64,000 nt of DNA from Acidimicrobiales bacterium (GCA_020629635.1 JAHDCX010000013.1:1-64000), one strand, 5' to 3'. Positions 8,452-17,974 are shown, numbered from the stretch's first letter. Numbers and translations are program-made. The notes: generated by a model not told the origin, from the sequence alone.

Positions 8452-10151
8452 GTGCTTCGTGAGAGCTCCTGGCGGAGCGCCCCGTCCGCCGCGGCCCGCC
8501 CTCGACTGTCAACACGACACTCGATGAGGTGAAGTCCATCAACCTCACGACGCAGTGCGGCCTCGAGCCCTTCACGATCGGCAACAGCGTCGTGGGCCAA
8601 ACCGAGCGTCGAGGTCCAGTCGAACGTCGTGCCGTGAGAGGTTCTGAAGGACGCATCGAACTCGTCGTCATCGATTCGGTGGCGGACCGGAAGCATCTCG
8701 AAGATCCCTCCACCGTCGTTGTTGACGACGATGATCGTGAAGGAGGCGTCATGACGTATGGCGTCGAGCACGCTTCCGAGGTCATGGAGGAGCGCGACGT
8801 CACCGATGAGGGCGTACACCCGACGGTTCGGACGGGCCCGAGACACACCCAGGGTCGCTGCGACCGTTCCGTCGATGCCGTTTGCGCCTCGATGCGCAAG
8901 GACCTCGACGTCAGCGCCGATGCGGGCGGCTGAGTCGATGTCTCGGATCGGCATCGAACTCGCAGCGAAGAGCGTGCCGCCCGACGCTGCGTCGAGCACC
9001 GATCGAGCAATGTGATGCTCGGTCAGGCCCGCCCGAGCGGCGAGCCGAGGCTCCACTTGCTCGTCGACTGCGTGGCCGAGCGCTCGCCATTGTGCGATCC
9101 AGTCGGCGTCGGCTCGTGACGTGGCAACAGACTGACGCGCAAGCGCGGCCGGGGCGATCTCCCATCGGTCGACGGCGCAGTGAGAGGGATCCTGAAGCTC
9201 CTGGCTGTGGCCCACGATCACGTGCCGAGTGTCTGCGAGCGTCTCCCACCACAGCCGGAGGTTCTTCGCCGTCGGAGTGTGGCCGAGGTGCAGCACGAGA
9301 TCCGGATCGGGGAGACCAGTATCGGCGATCCAAGATGGGGCCGCGACGAGATGGTCGTGACGGTGGCGCCGCAGACCCGACAAGACGTCGGCGATCACCG
9401 GAGCGCCCAACCGTGCGGCGAACTCCAGTACCGCTTCTGCATCGGCGCGGTCGTGGTACGCCGTGTACGGCCCGGCGATGACCAGGGGGCGCGTCGCTTT
9501 CGCCAGCAGGCGGTCGATCTGAGCCACGGCGGGCGATGACGCATCAGCGGGCGCAACAGCGATCCCCGGTTCGACCTCGACGGGCAGCTCCCAGTCGTCG
9601 GGTGGCTCGAGCGGCAGTCTGAACGGCCAGTTCACATGGATCGGGCCACTTTGGGAGGCGGCTTCGACAGTCACTCGACGACCTGCAGCGACCGCATGGG
9701 CCAGGCCACCTTCTCCGCCGACTGGCATCTCAACCTCGCTGCGAACGTGGCCATGGAACAGACCCCGCTGTCGGATCGTTTGTCCGACTCCCCAGCCCTG
9801 GTGCTCTGGCGGCCGGTCCGCCGTGACTGCGACGACGGGAGCGCCGACGAGGTTCGCCTCAGCAATCGCCGGTGCATAGTGCAAGCCGGCGGTGCCTGAG
9901 GTACACATCAACATGACGGGGCGCTGCGCGGCAAACGCCTCGCCGAGGGCCGCAAACGCGGCCGAGCGTTCGTCGAGATGCATTCGCACGTCGAGATCTC
10001 GCCGACGTGCTGCCGAAAGAATCAGCGGGGTGGAACGCGAGCCGGGCGATGCGTTGATCGATCGCAGTCCAGCGGCGACAGCGCCCGCCAGAAAGCCGTC
10101 GACGGCAGCGTACGTCTCGTGGGCCTGCCGTTGGGCGTCAGACGTGCTCAT
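8448..10151 (-). CDS. menD: SEPHCHC synthase
   Basis: A thiamine-diphosphate enzyme of 567 residues that joins 2-oxoglutarate to isochorismate, the first committed step of menaquinone synthesis. Visible landmarks are the N-terminal ASPGSRSTPL and LDERSAAFAALGEA (the cofactor-activating Glu region), CTSGTAG, and the C-terminal cofactor segment ALIGDVALLHDLG followed by IVVNNDGGGIFEMLP. The length is usual for the family. It lies 19 bp downstream of the M23 peptidase gene and may be cotranscribed with it. Confidence 0.93.
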   Translation of the reverse strand: MSTSDAQRQAHETYAAVDGFLAGAVAAGLRSINASPGSRSTPLILSAARRRDLDVRMHLDERSAAFAALGEAFAAQRPVMLMCTSGTAGLHYAPAIAEANLVGAPVVAVTADRPPEHQGWGVGQTIRQRGLFHGHVRSEVEMPVGGEGGLAHAVAAGRRVTVEAASQSGPIHVNWPFRLPLEPPDDWELPVEVEPGIAVAPADASSPAVAQIDRLLAKATRPLVIAGPYTAYHDRADAEAVLEFAARLGAPVIADVLSGLRRHRHDHLVAAPSWIADTGLPDPDLVLHLGHTPTAKNLRLWWETLADTRHVIVGHSQELQDPSHCAVDRWEIAPAALARQSVATSRADADWIAQWRALGHAVDEQVEPRLAARAGLTEHHIARSVLDAASGGTLFAASSMPIRDIDSAARIGADVEVLAHRGANGIDGTVAATLGVSRARPNRRVYALIGDVALLHDLGSVLDAIRHDASFTIIVVNNDGGGIFEMLPVRHRIDDDEFDASFRTSHGTTFDWTSTLGLAHDAVADREGLEAALRREVDGLHLIECRVDSRGRAAADGALRQELSRST

Positions 10152-10170
10152 GCGCGACTCAGGTTAGAGC

Positions 10171-10977
10171 TCAGCGACGACCGATGAACGGCCCGAGGGA
10201 CTCGTCGGCCGGTGGCGCCCCACCGCCCCACAAGACGTCGAGAACCGGAAACGGGTTCTCCCACGTCTCACCGTCTGACGCCCACTGCAGATGAAGGTGC
10301 GGAGCGCCCCGGGCATTCCCTGTGTCCCCAACGGTGCCAATGACCTCGCCAGCACGAACTCGGTCACCGACTTCGAGGTCCTCACGCACCGAGTCCAGGT
10401 GGGCATAGAACCACGCACTTCCGCTCGCTCCGTCGACCGTGATCGCCAATCCGGCGAGTCCGCCGTTGCCGATCTTGACGATCACCGAATCTTCGATTGC
10501 ACGGAGCGGGGTCCCGATCTGGGCAAGCGTGTCGTTTCCCTGATGGCGTCTTCCCCCGGAACGTGGTTGCCCCCAGTCGTCCCAGAACATCTTTCGCAGT
10601 TCGTCGACGGGAAAAACCGCCACGTCGAGGCCAAACGGTTCGACTTCGCCCCGGTACGCACGGTCATCGAGGTCACCGAGTTCGGTGTTGATCCGACGAT
10701 TCTCCGACCGAAGGACGCCGACGATCCGGGGATCTTCGATCTCACGAAGGGCATCCGCAATGCCGTCTCGACGCTCGAGAAGCGCCAGCCGCTCGAGGGC
10801 GACGTCCAACCGTCCGGCTTCGGGCCGGAACGGAGCACCCGGGTCCGATGGGGCAGTCCACTGTGTCACCGGAGTCGCTGGTTGATTCGCATTTGCGGCG
10901 AGCGGAGAGATCACGGAGGCAACCAGCACGACGCCGACACCCAAAAAGACGCGCAGACGCGACCGATGACCACTCAC
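10171..10977 (-). CDS. Secreted M23 family metallopeptidase
   Basis: 268 residues with an N-terminal signal peptide or anchor (about 8-30). The LytM/M23 domain has HQGND (His145, Asp149), YAHLD (His193) and APHLHLQW (His227, His229), the full zinc and catalytic set. It should cleave peptidoglycan cross-bridges or act as an amidase activator at the cell surface. It lies between an LCP gene upstream and menD downstream on the same strand. Confidence 0.87.
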   Translation of the reverse strand: MSGHRSRLRVFLGVGVVLVASVISPLAANANQPATPVTQWTAPSDPGAPFRPEAGRLDVALERLALLERRDGIADALREIEDPRIVGVLRSENRRINTELGDLDDRAYRGEVEPFGLDVAVFPVDELRKMFWDDWGQPRSGGRRHQGNDTLAQIGTPLRAIEDSVIVKIGNGGLAGLAITVDGASGSAWFYAHLDSVREDLEVGDRVRAGEVIGTVGDTGNARGAPHLHLQWASDGETWENPFPVLDVLWGGGAPPADESLGPFIGRR

Positions 10978-11036
10978 AGCCGATCGAGGTTAGAGCCGCG
11001 ACCCCCTCGTGACAACGCCTTCGGAACCGCTCGCAC

Positions 11037-12272
11037 TCAGCGAAAGTCGACCAGCACCTCATCGGCTCCGTCGCCAAGCAGCAACACCGCCGCACCTCCG
11101 ATGTCCGCCGGGATCGTCGGAAGAACGACTGAAACCGGGCCAGCGCCGCGGATTCGTTGGGCCATCGTCACGGCATCTCCAAGTGACGTGGCGTCGTCGA
11201 GGACGATGGCATCGGTGATCGCTGACACCATGGAGTTCAGGCGTGCCGGATTTCGTTCAGCGCTCACTTCGGCGAAGAGTGCTCGCATGAAGTCCTGCTG
11301 CCGTTGGACTCGTCCGAGGTCGCTCGTCGGGTCGGTGACCTCGCGTCCATCGATGATCTCGGTGTACCGGCGGCTACGAACCCAAGCGAGTGCCGACGCC
11401 GAGTCCAGCGTGACCTCGCCAGCGACCGGTAGATCGAGTCCCGACGCACGGTCGAAAGCCGGATGCGCAATGGTGATCGTCACGCCTCCTACGGCGTCCA
11501 CGAGGTCGATGAACCCGGCCAGATCTACCTGGACGTAGTGATGGACCGGCAGCCCGAGACCGTCCTGCACCGTCCTGATCAGCGCGTCCGGTCCGCTCCC
11601 GATCGCCGTGTTGATCCGTTGCTGACTTCCGCCATCGATCGGAAGCCAAAGATCCCGTGGCAGCGACAGGAACTTCGCCGTTCCATCATCGTTGAGCCGC
11701 AGAAGCATGATGGTGTCCGTCCGGGTGCCGGACGTTCCATCGCCAAGAATGAGCTCAGAGTTGGCGTCGTCGTCGGTGATACCCGTTCGAGAATCGGTCC
11801 CGACGAGCAGCACGTTGCGGCCGGGCGTCCCCGAACCCGGAACGTCCAGCACCTCCGCGACGGGTACGCGTTCGACCGAATCGAAGGACCGCCACGCCAG
11901 GGCGCCGACGGCAACACATCCTGCGAGCAGCCCCAGCGCAAGCACAGCCAGATAGCGCGGCCAACGACGCCGGCGATGCGGATGACCGTCAGCAGGTTCG
12001 ACCGGCGACGGTTCATCCATCACCGGAGGGTGCGGATCGACTGTGCCCCAGACGGGCTTGGTCGGTTTGGCGACGGGAGCGGCGACGCGCCGACGAGAAC
12101 TCTGCTGATCAGCCGTCGGCGGAGGCTCGATGAGCGATGGTGATGGGCCCTGGGGGAGTGTCCACTCGGCCTCGATGGGAGGCGCGTCGTCGACGTGTGG
12201 AATTCGATTCAGCCGATGGCGAAGCGACGGCGGTCGCGTCACGTCTTCGTCGCGGGGGCTTCCCATGGCCAC
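11037..12272 (-). CDS. LytR-CpsA-Psr (LCP) family cell-wall ligase
   Basis: 411 residues. A Pro-rich cytoplasmic segment (1-100) is followed by one transmembrane helix (about 106-126) and an extracellular LCP domain. Typical motifs are NVLLVGTDSR, GTRTDTIMLL, LSLPRDLWLPI, QRINTAIG, VDLAGFIDLVDAVGGV and a late AWVRSRRYTE. LCP proteins transfer lipid-linked glycopolymers onto peptidoglycan, and the Arg/Asp residues of these motifs bind the pyrophosphate. It is divergent from the DivIVA-like gene, so growth-zone and wall-polymer genes share an intergenic region. Confidence 0.9.
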   Translation of the reverse strand: MAMGSPRDEDVTRPPSLRHRLNRIPHVDDAPPIEAEWTLPQGPSPSLIEPPPTADQQSSRRRVAAPVAKPTKPVWGTVDPHPPVMDEPSPVEPADGHPHRRRRWPRYLAVLALGLLAGCVAVGALAWRSFDSVERVPVAEVLDVPGSGTPGRNVLLVGTDSRTGITDDDANSELILGDGTSGTRTDTIMLLRLNDDGTAKFLSLPRDLWLPIDGGSQQRINTAIGSGPDALIRTVQDGLGLPVHHYVQVDLAGFIDLVDAVGGVTITIAHPAFDRASGLDLPVAGEVTLDSASALAWVRSRRYTEIIDGREVTDPTSDLGRVQRQQDFMRALFAEVSAERNPARLNSMVSAITDAIVLDDATSLGDAVTMAQRIRGAGPVSVVLPTIPADIGGAAVLLLGDGADEVLVDFR

Positions 12273-12313
12273 CAGTTCATCACGTCTTCTCTCGATTGCG
12301 GTACCGCAGCGTT

Positions 12314-12343
12314 TTGGGCTGAGGGAGCCGCCTCGAATAGGGT
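12314..12343 (+). promoter_or_regulatory. Candidate promoter of the DivIVA-like gene
   Basis: TTGGGC at 12314-12319 and TAGGGT at 12338-12343 are 18 bp apart, in the divergent region before the start at 12397. Confidence 0.35.
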
Positions 12344-12396
12344 GGGGGCCGTTCCGCTGGGCGGGCGGTTTTGGCTACTCAGGATGTGACGTACAC

Positions 12397-13299
12397 ATGG
12401 CACTCAACGAGCGGCGACTCGCTGGACGCGACGTTCTCGCAAAGACCTTTCAATCACGGACCAAGCGCGGCTACGACCCAGTCGAGGTCGATGCCTACCT
12501 CGAACTCGTCGCGGCGCAGATCGACATGCTCCATGGCGATCTGGAGCACGCCGGAACCGGCGGCGACGAGGCCGAACTCGTCACCCTGCGAAGCGAACGC
12601 GACGAAGCACGGACGCAAGCGGACGCAGCCGCAGCGACACGAGACGAACTCCGGGCTCGGGTCGAGGCGCTCACCAGCGAACGTGACGCCGCACAGACCG
12701 CACTCGCCGAGGCCGAGCAACGCATCTCGGACGCTGATGGCTCCCTCGGCTCACTCCGCGCCGAGAACGAACAGCTCCGACAGGGGCTGAGCGAGCACGA
12801 GGCTGCGCTCGCACAGGTCCGCGCCGAGAACGAGCAGCTTCGGGCTCAGGTCACGGCTGTGGCGCCCCCTCCGCCAGTGACGGCCGCCGCAGCAGTCGCG
12901 ACCCCACCCCCACTCGACGAACGAGCATCCGAGGAGTCCTACGAACTGGTGCTCCGAATGGCCCAGCGCTCGGCCGAGGACGCCATCTCCGAGGCGCACG
13001 GACGCGCCGACGCCATCGTCTCTGAGGCAAACGAGCGGGCAGACCAGATCGCCCGGGAGTCCGACCGCAAGGCGTTCGAGGCCGCCAACCGGGTGCAAGC
13101 AGAGCTCGCCGCCCTCAACGAACAGGTCGAGAACCGAAACGCCGAACTCACCCTGCTCAAGGCACGGACCGAGCAACAGCGCACCGAACTTCGCTCTTTT
13201 GGGCAGCGCATCATCAGCCTCGCCGACGCAGATGCCGTCCGGACCGAAGGTGCAGACGTCCTCGACCTGCGCGGGGCCACCGAATCACCGGTGAACTGA
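12397..13299 (+). CDS. DivIVA-domain coiled-coil protein
   Basis: 300 residues from ATG 12397. Residues about 13-45 (KTFQSRTKRGYDPVEVDAYL) match the DivIVA/Wag31 N-terminal membrane-curvature motif. The rest is coiled coil rich in Glu, Ala and Arg, broken by a Pro-rich hinge (VAPPPPVTAAA, about 152-162). Such proteins scaffold polar growth or septum machinery. It is probably not the main Wag31, which usually sits beside the dcw cluster; here the neighbours are an LCP ligase and nucleoside genes. It may head a transcript with psuK, whose GTG follows five bases after the stop. Confidence 0.83.
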   Translation: MALNERRLAGRDVLAKTFQSRTKRGYDPVEVDAYLELVAAQIDMLHGDLEHAGTGGDEAELVTLRSERDEARTQADAAAATRDELRARVEALTSERDAAQTALAEAEQRISDADGSLGSLRAENEQLRQGLSEHEAALAQVRAENEQLRAQVTAVAPPPPVTAAAAVATPPPLDERASEESYELVLRMAQRSAEDAISEAHGRADAIVSEANERADQIARESDRKAFEAANRVQAELAALNEQVENRNAELTLLKARTEQQRTELRSFGQRIISLADADAVRTEGADVLDLRGATESPVN

Positions 13300-13303
13300 C
13301 TCC

Positions 13304-14176
13304 GTGACGGCGGATCCGCTGGTCGTCACGATCGGCGATCTCGTCGAAGACATCACGGTGCAGGTCGCTCGTGCACCGCGCCGCGGAACCGATACCGCAG
13401 CCCGAATCGGAAGACATCGTGGTGGGAGCGCAGCGAACGTCGCCGCTGGTGTCGCCGCTCTCGGGGTGGCGGCGCGATTCATCGGTGCAGTGGGCGACGA
13501 CGAACTCGGGGATCGTCTCGTCGCAGATCTCGAGTCACATGGTGTCGAGGTGAGAGGATCACGTGCCGGCACGACTGGCTCGATCGTTGCGCTCGTCGAA
13601 CCTGACGGTGAACGATCGTTTCTCTCCGATCGCGGCGCAGCCACCGCGTTGGGACACCTCGACCCTTCCTGGCTCGAGCAGGCGAGTTGGCTGCACGTAC
13701 CGATGTATTCGCTGCACAGCGGCGCCCTTGCGGAGACGACGCTCCGGTTGATCGGCGACGCCATCGAACGGTCGATCCCCGTGTCGATTGCGACATCATC
13801 GGTTGCGGTCCTCGAACAATACGGCCGAGCCGAACTTCGTTCGTTCGTCGAGACGACGTCTCCGGCCTGCGTGTTCGCCAACGCCGATGAGGCGGCGTAC
13901 CTGGGCCTCGACCGAAAGCCGCTTTCTGGTGTGCTGACGCTCATCACCCGAGGCGCCCACCCGACGAGCATCCGATTCGCCGACGGAGCGAGACGTCGGA
14001 TCACACCGCCACCCGCGAACGTTGTCGACACCACCGGCGCCGGAGATGCATTTGCTGCAGGCGTCATCGCGGATCTTGTCCGCAATCGGCCAGTCGAACC
14101 GGCGGTGGCGACGGGTCACTCGCTCGCCCGTCACGTCATCGAACGCGCTGGTGCCTCGATCCAGCTGCCATCATGA
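13304..14176 (+). CDS. psuK: PfkB-family kinase, probable pseudouridine kinase
   Basis: 290 residues from GTG 13304. It has the PfkB signatures: HRGGSAANVAAGVAALG near the N-terminus and the catalytic DTTGAGDAFAAGV near the C-terminus (Asp of GAGD is the base). Sequence alone fits ribokinase-type substrates generally. The assignment to pseudouridine comes from psuG, four bases downstream. Together they would phosphorylate pseudouridine and split pseudouridine 5'-phosphate into uracil and ribose 5-phosphate. Confidence 0.78.
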   Translation: MTADPLVVTIGDLVEDITVQVARAPRRGTDTAARIGRHRGGSAANVAAGVAALGVAARFIGAVGDDELGDRLVADLESHGVEVRGSRAGTTGSIVALVEPDGERSFLSDRGAATALGHLDPSWLEQASWLHVPMYSLHSGALAETTLRLIGDAIERSIPVSIATSSVAVLEQYGRAELRSFVETTSPACVFANADEAAYLGLDRKPLSGVLTLITRGAHPTSIRFADGARRRITPPPANVVDTTGAGDAFAAGVIADLVRNRPVEPAVATGHSLARHVIERAGASIQLPS

Positions 14177-14180
14177 ACGG

Positions 14181-15089
14181 GTGAGCGTTTCTCTCGACCT
14201 CGTGTTCTCCTCAGAAGTCGCTGCGGCCATCGCCGCAGACGGTCCGGTCGTGGCGCTTGAATCGACTGTCACGTCCAACCTTGGACTCCCAGCCCCGGCC
14301 AACGCCGAGGCGTTGCAGCGCTCTCTTGCGGCGGTGAGAGAGGCAGGCGCCGTTCCTGCCGTCACCGCCATTCTCGATGGCCGGATCCACGTCGGCGTCG
14401 ACGAATCGGACGAGGAGAGGCTCCTCGGCACCGCCGCAAAAGTCGCCGAACGCGACATTCCGGTCGCAACGGCACAGTCCTGGACGTTCGGCGCGACGAC
14501 GGTGTCGGCATCGCTGGCGATCGCAGCACACGCTGGCATCTCGGTGTTCGCAACCGGTGGCATCGGTGGCGTCCATAGAGGGGCGGCCGACACCTTCGAC
14601 GTGAGCGCCGATCTCGGCGCCATCGCGCGCCACCCGGTCGCGACCATCTCGGCAGGAGCCAAGTCCTTTCTCGACCTCCCCAAGACGCTCGAACAGCTCG
14701 AGACGCTCGGTGTCCCGGTGATCGGCTGGAACTGCGACGAACTTCCTGCCTTCACCGCCCGCACCTCGCGCCTCCCGCTCACGCACCACACGGACCAGCT
14801 GGACACACTGGTTCGGATCGTTGCCTCGCAACTGGGTTTCGGTCGGGGATTGTTGGTCGCAAATCCGGTTCCTGCCGACGATGCGCTCGACCAGGATGTC
14901 CACGATGACGCCCTCCAACGCGCGCTTGCCGAGGCCGAACGCCGAGGCGTCTCGGGCCCCTCGGTCACTCCACTCGTACTCGGAGCGATTGCTGACGCCA
15001 GTGGGGGAGCATCGGTCTCTGCCAACCTCGCTCTGCTCGAGAACAATGCCGTAGTCGCTGCAGAGCTTGCTGTCGCCCTCCAGAAGTGA
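14181..15089 (+). CDS. psuG: Pseudouridine-5'-phosphate glycosidase
   Basis: 302 residues from GTG 14181. The family motifs are ALESTVTSN (Glu27), TAAKVAERDIP (Lys87), FATGGIGGVHRGA, FDVSADL (Asp144) and SAGAKSFLD (Lys161). These align by eye with the four catalytic residues of the E. coli enzyme (Glu31, Lys93, Asp149, Lys166). The enzyme cleaves the C-C glycosidic bond of pseudouridine 5'-phosphate. It ends 14 bp from the convergent GGDEF-EAL gene. Confidence 0.92.
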   Translation: MSVSLDLVFSSEVAAAIAADGPVVALESTVTSNLGLPAPANAEALQRSLAAVREAGAVPAVTAILDGRIHVGVDESDEERLLGTAAKVAERDIPVATAQSWTFGATTVSASLAIAAHAGISVFATGGIGGVHRGAADTFDVSADLGAIARHPVATISAGAKSFLDLPKTLEQLETLGVPVIGWNCDELPAFTARTSRLPLTHHTDQLDTLVRIVASQLGFGRGLLVANPVPADDALDQDVHDDALQRALAEAERRGVSGPSVTPLVLGAIADASGGASVSANLALLENNAVVAAELAVALQK

Positions 15090-15103
15090 CCGGTGCAGAT
15101 CGG

Positions 15104-17350
15104 TCAGGCTGCCCGCTGACGGCGTTGCGCCTGATTCCGGAGCACCCGCCGGAGCTGATCGGCGTCCAGCGGTTTCGAAAACAAGTATCCCTGCATGTAC
15201 CGACAGCCATGAGACTTCAAGAAGTTCACCTGTGCTCGGGTTTCGACGCCTTCGGCGATGACGTCGAGGTCCAGGCCGCGGGCGAGCGAGATCACCGCCG
15301 TCACGAGCGGGGCGCCACTCTCGCCGATGCGGTTGATGAACGAACGATCGATCTTCAATGTGTCGACCGAAATCCGGTCGAGGTAGTCGAGACCGGTATG
15401 ACCAACGCCGAAATCGTCGATTGCCGTGCGAATGCCCATCGACCGAAATCGTGACAACGTCGCATTGACCTCTTCGGGTTTCTCGAGAGCGAGCGACTCG
15501 GTCAGCTCGAGCTCCAGCCGCTGTGGTTCGAGGCCGGATACCCGAAGCGCAGAGGCGACGTCCTCGGTGAGATGCGTGGCTTTCTGGAACTGACGAGCGG
15601 AGAGATTGACTGCGACGTTGATCGGGGGAAGACCCTCGCGAGGCCAGGTCGCGGCTTCGAGGCACGCCTGCTGCAAGGTCCAACGACCAATGGTGTCGAT
15701 GAGCGCGGACTCTTCGGCCACCGGGACGAACTTCTCCGGACTGATCTGACCAAGACTCGGATGCGCCCAACGAAGGAGCGCCTCGACCGCGAAGATCTCG
15801 CCAGTCGCGATGTCCACCTGCGGTTGATAGAAGAGCCGCATCTCCTCGTTCTCGATCGCCCGATGAAGCGCCGCTTCGATCTCGAGACGATGCGCCCCCG
15901 GAATGCGTTGGTCGGGGCTGTATGCGACGACCATGTTGCGGCCACGGTCCTTCGCTTCGAACATGGCCGTATCGGCGTTCTCGATCAGGGACTCGACCGT
16001 CTCGCCGTCCTTCGGGTACTGCGCCAACCCGATCGACGGCGTGACGTAGATGTCGCGCAGCCCAACATCGAACGGATCGAGAAACTGGTCGAGGAAGAGT
16101 CGGCCGATGGCGTGGGCGTGGCGCTCGTCGTTGACCTGCGGCACCAAAATGGAGAACTCATCGCCGCCGAGGCGGGCGACCGTCACGTCTTCGGAAACCC
16201 GGCGAGATGCCGAGTCGAGACGCCTGGCGACCTGTCGGAGCAGTTCGTCTCCCGCATCGTGACCGAGGGTGTCGTTGACCGCCTTGAAACGGTCGAGATC
16301 GATGAACATCGTGGCGAACTGGACCTCCCGAGTCCGCGCGTTCTCGATGGCGGACTCGAGACGGTTGAAGAAGAGCGGACGGTTCGGCAGGCCCGTCAGG
16401 GGATCGTGCTGCCCCTGGTGTTCGACCGCGCCCCAATGACGGATGAGCTGAAGGAGGTGGAGCGCCATCAGCACCGAAAGCACGCTCGACCCGATCGTGA
16501 TGGCGGCGAGATCAAGACTCCGCGACGTCAACGAGTCGATCCCCACGAGTACCGGGCCGATCAACACGACCGAGAAGGAGGTGATGCTGCGGCCGACGTC
16601 GACCTCGGACGCGGGGATGACCGCCGGGGCGAAGGTGTCGCGGACGGTGGGATGCAGGAAGGCCGCCGCAGAGCACGCGGCTGCTGCGAGCAGCACGAAC
16701 AGCGGGTCGATGCCACTCACCGGCGCAATCAGCAAGCCCAGCGAGAACAGTGCCGCACACTGAGACGCGAGCACGAGGAGGGTCGGAATCGAGAAGGTCG
16801 CCTTGTCGTGACCGATGAACCAGATCAGGTAGGCAAGTCCGAAGAAGCCGATCGACCCCGACATCGTGACCACGAGCTGCTCGATCCCACGCCACTCGTC
16901 GAATCTCGGAATGACCGCAAACACATGAAGGACCAGTCCGAATCCCGCCGCGAGAATCCCGATTTCTCGTTCGGTGATCGCCGGACGATCTCCAAGGCGG
17001 TGTCGTCCGAGCGAGGTCAGGCCGTTTGCAACAACAGCGAACCCTGCACCGGCGATCGAAAACTGGGCGAGCCCCGATCCCAACGAAGAGGCCAGGACCA
17101 CGAGATGGCCAGCAGCCACCACGACAAGGCCGGTAGGACGAGGGTCGTCCGTCGCCGATCGCATGGTGAGGACTCGCCGGAATCCGACCAGCGTGACCAC
17201 GACCCCGGCGGCGATCGCCACCGCGGTCAACCGCGTCATCGACTCATTTCTTGTTGCGACTGCGACGCAGGCGAGCATGACGATGGGCGCAACCCAAAAC
17301 ACGCGGTTCATCCGGAGCGACAACATCTCATTCCCTACGGCAGTCGGCAC
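15104..17350 (-). CDS. Membrane GGDEF-EAL c-di-GMP enzyme
   Basis: 748 residues. Eight or nine hydrophobic segments (about 15-305) form a membrane sensor. A GGDEF domain follows (about 315-480) with DLDRFKAVND and intact GGDEF at 395-399, then an EAL domain (about 490-740) with EAL at 523-525, NLSARQ, ELTES, DDFGVGHTGL and AEGVE. Both domains look catalytically competent, so the protein could make and break c-di-GMP. The nearest Arg-x-x-x-Asp before GGDEF is not spaced as a canonical inhibitory site. It is 63 bp downstream of a degenerate GGDEF-like gene and probably cotranscribed with it. Confidence 0.92.
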   Translation of the reverse strand: MPTAVGNEMLSLRMNRVFWVAPIVMLACVAVATRNESMTRLTAVAIAAGVVVTLVGFRRVLTMRSATDDPRPTGLVVVAAGHLVVLASSLGSGLAQFSIAGAGFAVVANGLTSLGRHRLGDRPAITEREIGILAAGFGLVLHVFAVIPRFDEWRGIEQLVVTMSGSIGFFGLAYLIWFIGHDKATFSIPTLLVLASQCAALFSLGLLIAPVSGIDPLFVLLAAAACSAAAFLHPTVRDTFAPAVIPASEVDVGRSITSFSVVLIGPVLVGIDSLTSRSLDLAAITIGSSVLSVLMALHLLQLIRHWGAVEHQGQHDPLTGLPNRPLFFNRLESAIENARTREVQFATMFIDLDRFKAVNDTLGHDAGDELLRQVARRLDSASRRVSEDVTVARLGGDEFSILVPQVNDERHAHAIGRLFLDQFLDPFDVGLRDIYVTPSIGLAQYPKDGETVESLIENADTAMFEAKDRGRNMVVAYSPDQRIPGAHRLEIEAALHRAIENEEMRLFYQPQVDIATGEIFAVEALLRWAHPSLGQISPEKFVPVAEESALIDTIGRWTLQQACLEAATWPREGLPPINVAVNLSARQFQKATHLTEDVASALRVSGLEPQRLELELTESLALEKPEEVNATLSRFRSMGIRTAIDDFGVGHTGLDYLDRISVDTLKIDRSFINRIGESGAPLVTAVISLARGLDLDVIAEGVETRAQVNFLKSHGCRYMQGYLFSKPLDADQLRRVLRNQAQRRQRAA

Positions 17351-17413
17351 CGCTCATGGCATGGGACCTTCGGCCCATTGGCTGCGAGGGCCCGCATTGA
17401 GGCCTCCGCGTAA

Positions 17414-17923
17414 TCAGCGAATTCGGAGGCCGCCACCGGGATTCTGCATCCGGAAGCGAACTCGATCGGCCTCGGCGTCTGCCCGCGCCCACGTGTCGAC
17501 GAGATCTTCGTCGACACGACGATGCGCAAAGCCCACCGCGACCACAAGGCCGGCCATCTCGAGTTGCACGGCGTGTCGACGTGCACGTCGCTCGAGAGCA
17601 GGCAACGAGTTCAGCGGAGAGCACAGCAGGCTCAGCGACGTTGCCGACGTCGCCGTCAACCGGTCCGACGACGGAATCGAATGGCGAATCAAACGAATCG
17701 ATCGGGAGAGATCCCGTGCTGGGCTCTCCTCGTCGACCATGACCGCACTGATGACGCCGGCGCGTGTACCGGTCATGTCCAAGAGCATCGTCTCCTCAGC
17801 GAGGAAACTACGCCACGCATCCAGCGGGACCAGTACTGACGAAGTGCCCGTCCGTTCGATCTTCTCGAGTTCCACGATCTTCGACCACCCTCGGATGGGG
17901 TGAGTGCGCCGGGTGCGCATCAC
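17414..17923 (-). CDS. Degenerate GGDEF-like protein
   Basis: 169 residues with no recognised family at first glance. The second half follows a GGDEF pattern: SVLVPLDAWR early, IRLIRHSIPSSDRL, then SATSL where GGDEF should be, followed by LSLLCSP, LERRARRHA, VVAVGFA and a final LVDTWARADAEADRVRFR like the usual LL..AD.ALY.AK helix. All signature residues are lost, so it cannot be a cyclase; a c-di-GMP-blind regulator or partner for the GGDEF-EAL protein downstream is an inference. The start is uncertain: GTG 17923, ATG 17920, or a later GTG near 17872. Confidence 0.6.
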   Translation of the reverse strand: MMRTRRTHPIRGWSKIVELEKIERTGTSSVLVPLDAWRSFLAEETMLLDMTGTRAGVISAVMVDEESPARDLSRSIRLIRHSIPSSDRLTATSATSLSLLCSPLNSLPALERRARRHAVQLEMAGLVVAVGFAHRRVDEDLVDTWARADAEADRVRFRMQNPGGGLRIR

Positions 17924-17937
17924 GCCATCGCATGGTC

Positions 17938-17964
17938 CAATCGGCCCGTGTCGTCGGAACCTGA
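17938..17964 (-). promoter_or_regulatory. Candidate sigma-28-type promoter
   Basis: On the minus strand TCAGGTTC (17957-17964), then 11 bases, then GCCGATTG (17938-17945). The FliA/WhiG consensus is TAAAGTTT-N11-GCCGATAA. It points at the degenerate GGDEF gene. Confidence 0.4.
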
Positions 17965-17974
17965 GGAGTCCGCC

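Noticed and set aside
15572-17413. 613-codon plus-strand frame opposite the GGDEF-EAL gene
   Set aside because: It is rich in Arg, Asp and Gly without motifs, while the minus strand has intact GGDEF and EAL motifs.
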